Positions 8,615 through 17,672 are shown, counted from the stretch's first letter. The stretch: DNA of 46,575 bases from Clostridium sp. CAG:343 (GCA_000431335.1 FR888055.1:65959-112533); one strand, 5' to 3'. Notes: a model not told the origin generated them from the letters alone. Translations and numbers: made by a program.

Positions 8615-8676
8615 TTTATAATATATATAATATTTTTAGTAGTAATAGTATTAGGTGCTGTGGAAACTGTGGAAAA
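8615..8676 (+). promoter_or_regulatory. Origin unwinding element: AT-rich DUE, DnaA-trios, two DnaA boxes
   Basis: Read on the plus strand: an AT-only stretch (8617-8636), six trinucleotides TAG TAG TAA TAG TAT TAG (8637-8654), a short GTGC spacer, then TGTGGAAAC (8659-8667) abutting TGTGGAAAA (8668-8676). This is the order of the basal unwinding system described for Bacillus subtilis, where DnaA loads from the boxes onto the trio strand to open DNA. The dnaN ribosome site lies just beyond the AT-rich side. Confidence 0.8.
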
Positions 8677-8860
8677 CTATGTTGATAGTTAGAATCCCTA
8701 GCAAAAATACTGTTTATAATTTAGTGGAAAACTCAATAAGTAATCCACAACTAAAATTTTTAATTGTGTAAAAATGAGATATACACAGTTTTTAAACAAC
8801 TTATTAACATCTGTATGTGGATATCCAATGTGTTAATTCCGTAAGAAGAGAACCACATGA

Positions 8861-8890
8861 TTTTTCCAAACACAAATTTTTCCAAACACA
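8861..8890. repeat. Two-copy 16-bp tandem repeat after dnaA
   Basis: TTTTTCCAAACACA occurs at 8861-8874 and 8877-8890 with period 16, followed by a third ATTTTT. It lies about 35 bp past the dnaA stop inside the origin spacer. The half-unit TCCAAACACA is distantly DnaA-box-like; the role is unknown. Confidence 0.8.
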
Positions 8891-8923
8891 ATTTTTAAAA
8901 AATTTGTGAATTTTATAAGGCTG

Positions 8924-10276
8924 TTATTGTTTACCATTTATGATAATGTTTTTCACACTATCCACAATTAACTTTGTATTATTTTTTTCTTTTACTTCTT
9001 TTTCTATTTTTCTACAAGCATGCATAACAGTCGAATGATCTCTACCACCAAAGTCAGTTCCTATCTGAGGATAAGACATGTTAGCAACTTCTCGACAAAG
9101 ATACATAGCAATTTGTCTTGGAAACGCAATATCATTTGATCTTTTATTTCCAGATAAATCATCTTTATTTATACTAAAATATTTAGCTACAGTTTCTTTT
9201 ATAAAATCACAAGAAATTACTTTTTCATTTTCATATTTAAATTCATTTATAATATTTTCGGCTAATTCAATCGTTATTGGACTGTGTGTAAGTGAAGCTC
9301 TTGCAACGATTTTATTAAATACACCTTCTAATTCTCTAATATTAGAATCTATTTTATTAGCAATATTTGAAAGAATAAAATCTTCTATGATAATATTTTC
9401 CTCTTGAGCTTTTTTTCTTAAAATTGCTAAACGTGTTTCGTAATCAGGACAAGAAATATCTGCTAAAAGCCCCCATTCGAATCTTGATTTTAATCTATCT
9501 TCTAGAAATTGAATATCTCTAGGAGGTTTATCACTTGAAATAATTATTTGTTTTCCCTCTTCATATAAAGCATTAAAAGTATGGAAAAATTCTTCTTGAA
9601 CTCTTTCTTTTCCAGCGATAAATTGAATATCATCTATTAATAAAACATCAATCGTTCTATACTTATTTCTAAAAAATTCATTTTTATTATCTTTAATAGC
9701 GTTAATTAATTGGTTTGTAAATTTTTCAGATGTAACGTACAAAACATTAGCATTTTTATTATTTTCTAAAATTCTATTTCCTATTGCATGCATCAAGTGA
9801 GTTTTCCCCAATCCAACGCCTCCGTAAAGGAATAAAGGATTATAAGAGTTAGAAGGTTCATTTCCAACTGCTAATGCTGCAGCATGTGCAAATCTATTAT
9901 TATTCCCAACAACAAAAGTTTCGAAAGTATATTTTGGATTTAATGTTGATTTGTTTAATTCAACTTCAGCAGAAGAATTATTAGAATCATTTATAATAAT
10001 TTCATTTGTAGATATTTTGTTTTCTTTTGAAATATCAATAACAGAAAAAGTCCATTCCATATTTGTAATGAATCTTAAAGTATTGAAAATAAGACTTCTA
10101 TATTTATTTTCAATAAAATCCTGTTGATATTCAGAGGTGGTTGTAAAAATAATATGATTACCGTCTATGCTTCTGATTCCTAAAGGTAAAATCCAAGTTT
10201 CGTAAGAAATTTGAGTTAATTCAGGTTTTAAGACTTCTTTTATTTTTGCAATCAACTCGTCTTTTTCAATAGCCAT
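8924..10276 (-). CDS. dnaA: Chromosomal replication initiator DnaA
   Basis: AAA+ protein that binds DnaA boxes, melts the origin and loads helicase. The length of 450 aa is standard. Domain I (about 1-85) starts KIKEVLKPELTQISYETWI; domain II is a short polar linker. Domain III has Walker A GGVGLGKTHLMHAIGN, Walker B VLLIDDIQFIAGKE, and sensor-like SRFEWGLLADIS. Domain IV ends with the box-binding signature GGRDHSTVMHACRKIE. The ATG at 10276 is preceded by AGAAAGGATGATTATAA. DnaA boxes immediately upstream suggest autoregulation. Confidence 0.99.
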   Translation of the reverse strand: MAIEKDELIAKIKEVLKPELTQISYETWILPLGIRSIDGNHIIFTTTSEYQQDFIENKYRSLIFNTLRFITNMEWTFSVIDISKENKISTNEIIINDSNNSSAEVELNKSTLNPKYTFETFVVGNNNRFAHAAALAVGNEPSNSYNPLFLYGGVGLGKTHLMHAIGNRILENNKNANVLYVTSEKFTNQLINAIKDNKNEFFRNKYRTIDVLLIDDIQFIAGKERVQEEFFHTFNALYEEGKQIIISSDKPPRDIQFLEDRLKSRFEWGLLADISCPDYETRLAILRKKAQEENIIIEDFILSNIANKIDSNIRELEGVFNKIVARASLTHSPITIELAENIINEFKYENEKVISCDFIKETVAKYFSINKDDLSGNKRSNDIAFPRQIAMYLCREVANMSYPQIGTDFGGRDHSTVMHACRKIEKEVKEKNNTKLIVDSVKNIIINGKQ

Positions 10277-10299
10277 TTATAATCATCCTTTCTAAAAAA

Positions 10300-10509
10300 T
10301 TATCCACAAAGTTATCCACAACTGTTGATAAGTTTGTAATATTTTTGACATAATAAAACTCATAAATACGAACAAAAATTTAAGTGTTTTCAACAAAAGT
10401 AGTATTTATATTTTACTTTCACATAATAACAAATTTATACACAATAAGTCAATAAAATTGTGGAAAAAATTTTTTTTGTGTGGATAAAATGAGAAAAAGC
10501 TGTGGAAAA
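10300..10509. promoter_or_regulatory. oriC sub-region upstream of dnaA: DnaA box cluster
   Basis: The 400-bp gap between the divergent dnaA and rpmH holds TTATCCACA at 10300-10308 and 10312-10320, TTATACACA at 10435-10443, TGTGGATAA at 10479-10487, and weaker copies TGTTGATAA (10323), TTGTGGAAA (10459) and TGTGGAAAA (10501). The box pair nearest dnaA probably lies within the dnaA leader. This is the upstream half of a bipartite Firmicute origin. Confidence 0.88.
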
Positions 10510-10566
10510 AAAATAAAATATTACAAAAATGTTACGAATATTGCAAAAAAAAATTATAAAAATTGC

Positions 10567-10596
10567 TTGACAATTATAGCAAAATTGGAGTATAAT
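10567..10596 (+). promoter_or_regulatory. Promoter of the rpmH-rnpA operon
   Basis: TTGACA (10567-10572), an 18-base spacer and TATAAT (10591-10596), a consensus sigma-A promoter. A small hairpin CCGT-AACA-ACGG (10631-10642) lies in the leader before AGGAGG at 10663. Confidence 0.85.
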
Positions 10597-10675
10597 CGAT
10601 ATACTTGTTATTTTGTGAAAAAAACAATTTCCGTAACAACGGAGTTTTATAAAAAAATCAATAGGAGGTGCTAAA

Positions 10676-10810
10676 ATGAAAAGAACATTTCAACCAAAAA
10701 CAAGACAAGAAAAGAAAGAACATGGATTTATGAAAAGAATGAAAACTAAATCTGGAAGAAACATATTAAAAGCAAGAAGAGCAAAAGGTAGAAAAAAATT
10801 AAGTGCTTAA
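10676..10810 (+). CDS. rpmH: 50S ribosomal protein L34
   Basis: A 44-aa highly basic protein of the large ribosomal subunit: MKRTFQPKTRQEKKEHGF, then FMKRMKTKSGRNILKARR, ending RKKLSA. This is the family's full length and sequence pattern. AGGAGG is eight bases upstream of the ATG. It is first in the operon, as in nearly all bacteria, opposite dnaA across the origin. A 7-bp hairpin (AAAGGGA 10845-10851 with TCCCTTT 10864-10870) lies in the gap before rnpA but has no U tract; it could be an attenuator or a processing site. Confidence 0.98.
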   Translation: MKRTFQPKTRQEKKEHGFMKRMKTKSGRNILKARRAKGRKKLSA

Positions 10811-10938
10811 TTTAATTATGTTTTATTAATAAAAATTAATAAGAAAAGGGACGCAGAAAGTGATCCCTTTCCACATAATTTTATTAAATAATAGTTTTTT
10901 TCATTAAGACAATAAAGGAAGAAGAAGGGAAAAGAATA

Positions 10939-11292
10939 ATGAAAAAAACAGAGATGCTAAAAAAAAATTATGAATATAAAAGAGTTTTGACAAAAGGAAA
11001 GTATTATTCAGGCAAATACATAGAAGCTTTTATAAAAACAAACAATAACAATAAAAATTTTCTAGGGATTGCTATAGGAGTAAAGATAGCAAAGGCAGTT
11101 AAAAGAAATCATATAAAAAGATTAATAAGAGAAAACTATAAAAATCTTGAAGAAAAGGTTAATTCAGGGAATACAGTAGTGTTTTTATGGAAGAAAAAAA
11201 TTGATATAAAAAATGCGAATTATAAAAATATCAAACAAGATATGGAAGATATTTTCCATAAATCAAAGCTTTTTATTGAGGAAAAGAAATGA
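10939..11292 (+). CDS. rnpA: Ribonuclease P protein component
   Basis: Basic 117-aa partner of RNase P RNA in tRNA 5' maturation. The diagnostic basic helix AVKRNHIKRLIREN is near residue 55, after the conserved start MLKKNYEYKRVLTKGKYY. Its length is usual. A purine-rich ribosome site (GAAGAAGGGAA) precedes the ATG. The stop overlaps the yidD start by four bases, so the two are translationally coupled. Confidence 0.96.
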   Translation: MKKTEMLKKNYEYKRVLTKGKYYSGKYIEAFIKTNNNNKNFLGIAIGVKIAKAVKRNHIKRLIRENYKNLEEKVNSGNTVVFLWKKKIDIKNANYKNIKQDMEDIFHKSKLFIEEKK

Positions 11293-11507
11293 AAAAATTA
11301 CTTATAAGGCTAATTGAAATGTATCAAAAACATATTTCTAAATGGCTTGAAAGTAAAAACATAAATTGCAAGTTTTATCCTACTTGTTCAGAATATACCA
11401 AACAAGCAATTCAGAAATATGGAGCAACAAAAGGGATAATAATTGGAATTTGCAGAATTATAAGGTGTAATCCTTTTTCAAAAGGAGGATATGACCCATT
11501 AAAATAA
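11289..11507 (+). CDS. yidD: Membrane protein insertion efficiency factor YidD
   Basis: A 72-aa member of the YidD/DUF37 family, thought to help YidC-dependent insertion at the membrane. The family signature is clear: CKFYPTCSEYTKQAIQKYG, then RIIRCNPFSKGGYDPL. It lies between rnpA (4-bp overlap) and yidC (19-bp gap with AGGAGG), the conserved order. Confidence 0.96.
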   Translation: MKKLLIRLIEMYQKHISKWLESKNINCKFYPTCSEYTKQAIQKYGATKGIIIGICRIIRCNPFSKGGYDPLK

Positions 11508-11526
11508 AACTAGGAGGATATGATAG

Positions 11527-12408
11527 ATGTTTGAATTTTTTGCAAATATCTTTGGCTACTTATTACAGTTTTTATATACTCTAGTAAATAATTATGGTTT
11601 AGCAATTATTTTATTTACACTTATTATTAAATTATTACTATTACCGTTATCTATAAAACAACAAAAAACAATGAAGAAATCTTCAGAATTACAAGAAAAA
11701 GTTAAAGTGATGCAGTTTAAGTACAAAAACGATCCAGAAAAGTTGAATAAAGAAATGATGAACTTGTATAAAACAGAAAATGTAAGCCCTTTTAGTGGAT
11801 GTTTAACTTCAATTATACAAATGTTGTTATTATTATCTATTTTCTATTTAGTAAGAAGTCCATTAACTTTTATGGAAAAAATACCACAAGAGAATATAAA
11901 TACATATATTCAACAGTTAAAAGATGAAGGTAAAGTAATAAGTAATGTTTATCCAGAAATAGATTTAATAAGAGAAACAGAATTATTAAAAGAAAAAAAT
12001 CCGGAAGATCAGTTTATTGAAAAAACAAATATTAAAATGAATTTCTTAGGACTAGATCTAAGCAAAATACCACAACAAAATATGACGGATTATACAGTAT
12101 ATATTATTCCAGTATTATATATTTTATCATCTTTTATATCAATCAGAATTACAACAGCAAAGCAACAAAAAGATAAAGAAGATAAGAAGTCAAAAAATAT
12201 TGATGGAAATACAGGAAAAGAAATTGAAGAAGAAAATAACGAAATGGATGCTGTAATGCAAACAAACAAGATGATGTCATGGTTTGTACCAATAATGTCT
12301 ATTTCTATAGCATTTATAGCACCTTTAGGATTAGCATTATATTGGCTAATAAGTAATATTCTTATGATTGCAGAAAGATTAATTATAGATAAAGTTGTAA
12401 AATCTTAG
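11527..12408 (+). CDS. yidC: Membrane protein insertase YidC/SpoIIIJ/Oxa1 family
   Basis: Inserts proteins into the membrane with or without Sec. The 293-aa protein has Gram-positive size with about five membrane segments: residues 10-40, 95-115, about 195-212 and two near 255-285. The core motif FTLIIKLLLLPLSIKQQ aligns with the family's TLIIRLIILPLMIKQ; the hydrophilic-groove arginine is replaced by Lys35, which keeps the charge. No lipobox cysteine is seen near the N-terminus, unlike SpoIIIJ. The loop at about 215-240 is highly charged. The operon continues into jag. Confidence 0.95.
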   Translation: MFEFFANIFGYLLQFLYTLVNNYGLAIILFTLIIKLLLLPLSIKQQKTMKKSSELQEKVKVMQFKYKNDPEKLNKEMMNLYKTENVSPFSGCLTSIIQMLLLLSIFYLVRSPLTFMEKIPQENINTYIQQLKDEGKVISNVYPEIDLIRETELLKEKNPEDQFIEKTNIKMNFLGLDLSKIPQQNMTDYTVYIIPVLYILSSFISIRITTAKQQKDKEDKKSKNIDGNTGKEIEEENNEMDAVMQTNKMMSWFVPIMSISIAFIAPLGLALYWLISNILMIAERLIIDKVVKS

Positions 12409-12423
12409 GGAGGTGCCATAAAA

Positions 12424-13128
12424 ATGGCAAAAAGTATTATTTCGGAAGGAAAAACTACCAATGAAGCCATAGAAAAAGGATTAAAACAGTTAAATGTTTC
12501 AAAAAAGATGGTAGATATAAAAGTTTTGGAGAGTGAAGATAAAAGAAGTTTCTTTAGTATTTTAGCTCCAAGAGTCGTAAAAGTAGAGATGACACTAAAA
12601 GAAAAAGAGGAAGAAGAAACACAAACAAAACAAATAAAACATAAAAAAGAAATAGTTCTTACTGAGGAAGAACGAGAAAAAGCAGAAAAGAATATAGAAA
12701 GATTTTTAGAACAGCTAAAAACAAACTTACAGGAAAATATAAGTTATCAGATTGAAAAATCTGAAGAAGCAATAAAAGTAAGCTTAAATGGGGAAGGACT
12801 AGGCTTTTTAATAGGTTATAGAGGAGAAACATTATATGCTATGCAAAACATTATATCATCTATAGCAGGTAAAGGAATTCAAAATCGAATAAGAGTTATT
12901 TTAGATATAGAAGGATATAAAGAAAAGAGAGAAAAAACTCTAGAGGATTTAGCTGAAAAAGTTGCAAAAACAGTTATAAAGACAAAGAAATCAGTTAAAT
13001 TAGAACCTATGCAAGCATATGAAAGAAAAATAATTCATAGTAAATTACAACAAAATCCACAAGTTGAAACAATCAGTATTGGGGAAGAACCATATAGAAG
13101 AGTGGTAATTTCTTTAAAGAATAAATAA
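12424..13128 (+). CDS. jag: RNA-binding protein Jag/KhpB
   Basis: 234-aa protein with Jag-N domain (1-50, including KVLESEDKRSFFSILAPRVVKVE), a charged linker, a KH-type domain (about 85-160, with the GLGFLIGYRGETLYAMQ loop) and an R3H domain (about 165-232, with MQAYERKIIHSKLQ). KhpB binds RNA broadly and is linked to cell elongation and division in Firmicutes. GGGAGGTG lies upstream, 15 bp after yidC. A terminator follows, so this appears to end the rpmH operon. Confidence 0.95.
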   Translation: MAKSIISEGKTTNEAIEKGLKQLNVSKKMVDIKVLESEDKRSFFSILAPRVVKVEMTLKEKEEEETQTKQIKHKKEIVLTEEEREKAEKNIERFLEQLKTNLQENISYQIEKSEEAIKVSLNGEGLGFLIGYRGETLYAMQNIISSIAGKGIQNRIRVILDIEGYKEKREKTLEDLAEKVAKTVIKTKKSVKLEPMQAYERKIIHSKLQQNPQVETISIGEEPYRRVVISLKNK

Positions 13129-13144
13129 AATATATAAAATCGGA

Positions 13145-13197
13145 GGTCAAAGGTCGGATTTTACAAATAATTTGTAAATCTATCTTTGGCCTTTTTT
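13145..13197 (+). terminator. Terminator after jag
   Basis: GGTCAAAG (13145-13152) pairs with CTTTGGCC (13184-13191, one G-U), with an inner stem GATTTTACAAAT/ATTTGTAAATC, followed by six T. Confidence 0.85.
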
Positions 13198-13232
13198 GTA
13201 AAATAAAAATTTTGATATAATAGGAGGTAAAA

Positions 13233-14604
13233 ATGAGTACTATAGCGTCTATATCTACGGCTCCGCGGAATTGGTGGAATAGGTATTATTAGAATGAGTG
13301 GACAGCTTTGCTTTGAAGTATTAGACAAAATGTTTATACCAAAAAATAAACAATCAATAGAAGAAATAAAAGGATATACCATTAAATATGGAAATATAGT
13401 TGATAATGGTGAAGTGATAGATGAAGTATTAGTATCCTATTTCAAGGCACCTAAAAGCTATACAATGGAGAATATGTGTGAAATAAATTCGCATGGAGGA
13501 AATATTATTGTAAAAAAGATATTAGAATTGTGTTTAAAAAATGGTGCGGAATTAGCGGAACCAGGCGAATTTACTAAGAGAGCTTTTTTAAATGGAAGGA
13601 TTGATTTAGTACAAGCAGAATCGGTTATTGATATTATTAATGCTAAATCTGAAAAAGAAGTAAAAACAGGAATTAAACAATTAGAGGGACTATTATCTAA
13701 AGAAATAGCGGAAATAAAGCAAGAAATAATGGATGTAATGATTAATATAGAAGTGTCAATAGATTATCCAGAATATGATGTTGAAGATGTTGCAAATGCT
13801 GAAATTACTGATATGTTAGATAGTGTAAAGAAAAAGTTAGAAAGACTTGAAAGAAGTTTTGATAATGGAAAAGTTATAAAAGAAGGCATAAAAACAGCTA
13901 TTATAGGAAAGCCAAATGCAGGTAAATCATCTTTATTAAATGCTATTTTAAAGGAAGATAGAGCTATAGTTACAGAATATGAAGGTACAACAAGAGATAC
14001 TATCGAAGAATTTGTAAATATTAATGGTATACCATTAAAACTTATTGATACAGCGGGAATAAGAGAAACAAAAGATGAGGTTGAAAAGATAGGAATAGCA
14101 AAATCTAGGGAAACAGCTAATGCAGCAGATTTAATAATTGCAATATTTGATGCTTCAAAGGAAATAGATGAAGAAGATTTAGAAGTGATAGATTTTATTA
14201 AAAATAAAAAAGCTATTATAATTTTAAATAAAATGGATTTAAAAGCAAAAATAGACGAAAATAATGAAAATTTGAAAAAATTAAGTGGCAATATAATAAA
14301 AATGTCTGCATTAAAAAATATAGGAATAGATAAATTATATGAAAAAATTACAGAAATGTTTAATTTAAATGAGATAAATCTAGATAATGAAAATGTAATT
14401 ACAAATGTTAGACAAAAAAATTTAATAACAAAAGCAATTGAAAATGTAAAAAAGGCTAAAAAAACAATCGAACAAAAAATGCCAATAGATATTGTAGCAA
14501 TTTTTATAAAAGATATTTTAGAGGATTTAGGCAAAATTACAGGTGAAGTTGTAACTGAAGATATAATTGAAGAAATTTTTGCCAACTTTTGTCTGGGGAA
14601 ATAA
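13233..14604 (+). pseudogene. mnmE: tRNA modification GTPase MnmE, frameshifted near start
   Basis: With MnmG, MnmE makes the carboxymethylaminomethyl group on wobble U34. The true start is ATG 13233 (AGGAGG at 13222), giving MSTIASISTAP. The frame then stops at TAG 13287, while the family continuation GIGGIGIIRMSG is in another frame from 13267. Removing one base within 13263-13266 restores a 456-aa protein of normal length and aligns TAPGIGGIGIIRMSG to the usual TPPGRGGVGILRISG. The rest is intact: tetrahydrofolate-binding N-domain, G-domain with GKPNAGKSS, DTAG and NKMD, and C-terminal FCLGK. The shift lies in CCGCGG, unusually GC-rich here. It may be a sequencing error, a real mutation or recoding. 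An internal ATG at 13294 would give 436 aa missing the N-terminus. Confidence 0.9.
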
Positions 14605-15052
14605 AACTTAAATTGCAAGCGAGAATAAAAAATAAACGATTTTAATAAAAAAGTAATAAGATTATATAACAAAAAACAAAAAAGCTATTAAAACGAATCT
14701 GAAAGCAAAATAAACAAAAGAAGAATTAATATAATTTAATAAAAAATAAAGAGCATAAAAACAATAAACTTAAAAAGTAAAAACAAACAATAGGTTACAT
14801 AAAATCAAAGACTTAAAAAATACAATACGCAAAAAAAGACAAAATTCGACAAACGGAGAAAAACCTTGTAGGACAATAAAAACAGAAAGGTTTTAACAAT
14901 AAAAACTCACAAGAACTTAAAAGTAAATTTGACCTGATGATAAAAACGAACGGCGATTTTCTGTTTCACAAGGAATGAAAAAAATCAAAATAAAACGTGG
15001 AACAAAAAGAAAAAATAAGAAAGTATAAAATGAAAGAAGGTTAGAAATAGAA
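14605..15052 (+). other. A-rich spacer between mnmE and mnmG, no gene seen
   Basis: A 448-bp gap in an otherwise tight gene pair. It is A-rich on the plus strand with stops in all frames. It contains a possible hairpin AAAACCTT ... AAGGTTTT (about 14859-14897) and a slightly GC-richer patch near 14945-14975. No convincing promoter or terminator is seen. Confidence 0.6.
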
Positions 15053-16948
15053 ATGAAATTAGAAAAGGGAGAATACTACGCTGGAGATTATGATGTTGCA
15101 GTTGTAGGAGCAGGTCATGCTGGATGTGAAGCAGGTCTTGCCGCTGCTAGACTTGGAATGAAAACATTAATTTTTTCAATCAGTTTAGAAGCAATAGCAA
15201 ATATGCCATGTAATCCACATATAGGAGGAAGTTCAAAAGGACATTTAGTAAGAGAAATAGATGCACTAGGTGGAGAAATGGGGAAAAATATAGATAAAAC
15301 AATGATTCAGATTAAAATGCTTAACACTTCAAAAGGACCAGCAGTACATTCTTTAAGAGCACAAGCAGATAGAAAAAAATATCAAGCAGAAATGAAGCAT
15401 ACTTTAGAAAAACAAGAGAATCTAGAAGTAAAGCAAGGGGAGATTGTAGATATTAAAATTGAAAACGGAGAAGTAAGGGCAATAAAAACAGATTTAGGAG
15501 CAGTTTATAAAGTTAAAAGTATAATTCTTGCCACCGGAACATATTTAAAAGGAAAAATATTTATAGGAGAATATTCAAAAGAAAGTGGTCCAGATGGTGT
15601 AGCAGCAGCTAACAAGTTATCAGAATGTTTAAAAAACATAGGAATTGATTTAATTAGATTTAAAACTGGAACACCAGCTAGAATTAATAGAAGAAGTATA
15701 GATTTTAGTAAAATGGAAGTACAAAAAGGAGATAAAGATATAGAACCATTTTCTTTTGAAGATAAACCAACAGATTTCGAACAAGTAGATTGCTATTTAA
15801 CTTATACTAATGCAGAAACACATAAAATAATAAGAGAAAACTTACATAGATCACCTTTATATGCAGGAATGATAGAAGGGACAGGTCCAAGATATTGTCC
15901 ATCTATTGAAGATAAAGTAGTTAGATTCAGTGATAAGCCAAGACATCAAGCATTTGTAGAGCCAGTAGGGTTAGATACTGAAGAAATGTATATACAAGGA
16001 ATGAGTTCTTCTTTACCAGAAGATGTACAAATTGCTTTATATCATACAATACCTGGGTTAGAACATGCAGAATTCACAAGACCTGCCTATGCTATAGAAT
16101 ATGATTGCATTGACCCATCTAATTTAAAATTATCATTAGAATATAAAGGAATAAACGGATTATTCATGGCAGGTCAAATTAATGGAACTTCAGGGTACGA
16201 AGAAGCAGCATGTCAAGGATTAATTGCAGGAATTAATGCAAGCAGAAAAATAAAAGGAGAAAAACCATTAATTCTTGATAGAACACAAGGATACATAGGA
16301 GTTCTTATTGATGATATTGTAACTAAGGGAACAAATGAACCATATAGAATGATGACATCTAGAGCAGAATATAGGCTTTTATTAAGACAAGATAATGCAG
16401 ACTTAAGATTAACTGAAATAGGCCATGAAATAGGTCTTATAAAAGAAGAAAGATATGAAAAATTTAAAAATAAGAGAGAAAATATACAAAAAGAAATAGA
16501 AAGATTAAGAAATTTAACTGTAAAACCAACAAAAGAAGTAAATGAGTTGCTAAAGGAACATGGAACATCAGAACTTAATACAGGAACAAAAATGGCAGAA
16601 TTATTAAAAAGAACAGAATTAAATTATGATATATTAGAAAAAATTGATCCAGATAGACCAAAATTAGATAAACAAGAAAAAGAAGAAGTAGAAATACAAA
16701 TAAAATATGAAGGATATATAAAAATGCAAGAAGCACAGGTAGAAAGATTTAAGAAACTTGAAACTAAAATATTGCCAGAAGATATATCATATGAAGAAAT
16801 AAAGGGAATAAGTCTAGAAGGAAGACAAAAACTAGATAAATTTAAACCATATTCAATCGGCCAAGCTTCAAGAATATCAGGAGTTTCACCTGCAGATATA
16901 TCGGTGCTTTTAGTATATCTAGAACAAAAGAAAAAAGAAAGGAGATAA
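15053..16948 (+). CDS. mnmG: tRNA uridine-5-carboxymethylaminomethyl(34) synthesis enzyme MnmG
   Basis: FAD-dependent partner of MnmE in tRNA wobble uridine modification. The length of 631 aa is standard. The dinucleotide-binding motif DVAVVGAGHAGCEAGLAAA is near residue 15, followed by NPHIGGSSKGHLVREIDALGG, RFKTGTPARI, the NGTSGYEEAACQGLIAG cysteine region, and a C-terminal helical domain ending ASRISGVSPADISVLLVYL. The start at 15053 has only a distant AGAAGG (about 12 bases), so initiation may be weak. Its stop is one base before rsmG starts. Confidence 0.97.
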   Translation: MKLEKGEYYAGDYDVAVVGAGHAGCEAGLAAARLGMKTLIFSISLEAIANMPCNPHIGGSSKGHLVREIDALGGEMGKNIDKTMIQIKMLNTSKGPAVHSLRAQADRKKYQAEMKHTLEKQENLEVKQGEIVDIKIENGEVRAIKTDLGAVYKVKSIILATGTYLKGKIFIGEYSKESGPDGVAAANKLSECLKNIGIDLIRFKTGTPARINRRSIDFSKMEVQKGDKDIEPFSFEDKPTDFEQVDCYLTYTNAETHKIIRENLHRSPLYAGMIEGTGPRYCPSIEDKVVRFSDKPRHQAFVEPVGLDTEEMYIQGMSSSLPEDVQIALYHTIPGLEHAEFTRPAYAIEYDCIDPSNLKLSLEYKGINGLFMAGQINGTSGYEEAACQGLIAGINASRKIKGEKPLILDRTQGYIGVLIDDIVTKGTNEPYRMMTSRAEYRLLLRQDNADLRLTEIGHEIGLIKEERYEKFKNKRENIQKEIERLRNLTVKPTKEVNELLKEHGTSELNTGTKMAELLKRTELNYDILEKIDPDRPKLDKQEKEEVEIQIKYEGYIKMQEAQVERFKKLETKILPEDISYEEIKGISLEGRQKLDKFKPYSIGQASRISGVSPADISVLLVYLEQKKKERR

Positions 16949-16949
16949 T

Positions 16950-17672
16950 ATGGAATTTGAAGAATTCAAGGAAAAATTTAAGAATCATTTATCAATAATT
17001 AATAAAACAATTACAGATGAACAGATTTTAAAATTTTATAGATACATGGAACTATTATTAGAATGGAATGAAAAAATAAACTTAACAGCAATAACAAATC
17101 CAGAAGATATCATTTTAAAACATTTCATAGACTCATTAACAATTGAAGAATATATTAATAAAGGCGAATCTTTAGTAGATGTAGGTACAGGAGCAGGATT
17201 TCCAGGAATACCAATTAAGATATATAGAGATGATATCAATGTTACATTAGTAGATTCGTTAAACAAAAGAATAAATTTTCTAAATATAGTAATAGAAGAA
17301 TTAAAACTAGAAAAAATAAAAGCAATCCATAGTAGGGCAGAAGAATTTGGAAAAAATGTAAAGTACAGAGAAAAATTTGATGTATCAACATCAAGAGCAG
17401 TGGCAAATCTTGCTACTCTGTCAGAATATTTAATACCATTAATAAAACAGCAAGGAAAAAGTATTTGCATGAAAGGTTCTGAAATAGAAGAAGAACTAAA
17501 TAATAGTAAAAAGGCAATAAAAGTTTTAGGTGGAAAAATACTAAAAGTTGATGAATTTACTTTACCAAATAGTGATATTAAAAGAAATATAATTGTTATT
17601 AAAAAGGTGGAAAACACACCAGCTAAATATCCTAGAAAACCAGGAATTCCAGCGAAAGAGCCGATATCATAA
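16950..17672 (+). CDS. rsmG: 16S rRNA (guanine(527)-N7)-methyltransferase RsmG
   Basis: SAM-dependent methyltransferase of G527 in 16S rRNA, 240 aa. It has the motif LVDVGTGAGFPGIPIKI near residue 70, the N-terminal KINLTAITNPEDIILKHFIDSL, the DVSTSRAVANLATL strand, and the typical tail KYPRKPGIPAKEPIS. GGAGAT lies within the end of mnmG, so it is co-translated. An intrinsic terminator follows 50 bp later. Confidence 0.97.
   Translation: MEFEEFKEKFKNHLSIINKTITDEQILKFYRYMELLLEWNEKINLTAITNPEDIILKHFIDSLTIEEYINKGESLVDVGTGAGFPGIPIKIYRDDINVTLVDSLNKRINFLNIVIEELKLEKIKAIHSRAEEFGKNVKYREKFDVSTSRAVANLATLSEYLIPLIKQQGKSICMKGSEIEEELNNSKKAIKVLGGKILKVDEFTLPNSDIKRNIIVIKKVENTPAKYPRKPGIPAKEPIS

Larger units (their letters stand above)
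8603..8923. other. oriC sub-region between dnaA and dnaN
   Basis: Gene-free 320 bp with several DnaA-box-like sequences: TGTGGAAAC and TGTGGAAAA at 8659-8676, TAATCCACA at 8741-8749 and TGTGGATAT at 8816-8824. It also holds the DnaA-trio unwinding element and a 16-bp tandem repeat. It corresponds in position to the downstream half (incC) of the Bacillus bipartite origin. Confidence 0.85.

Noticed and set aside
10845..10870. Hairpin AAAGGGA/TCCCTTT after rpmH as a terminator
   Set aside because: No T run follows; rnpA lies just downstream and is normally co-transcribed, so I mention it only as a possible processing site.
13216..13221. TATAAT directly before the mnmE ribosome site
   Set aside because: Transcription would begin only a few bases before the ATG, leaving no room for the AGGAGG, and there is no -35.
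13764..14672. 302-codon minus-strand frame across mnmE
   Set aside because: Antisense shadow of an AT-rich coding gene whose MnmE G-domain motifs are clear on the plus strand.
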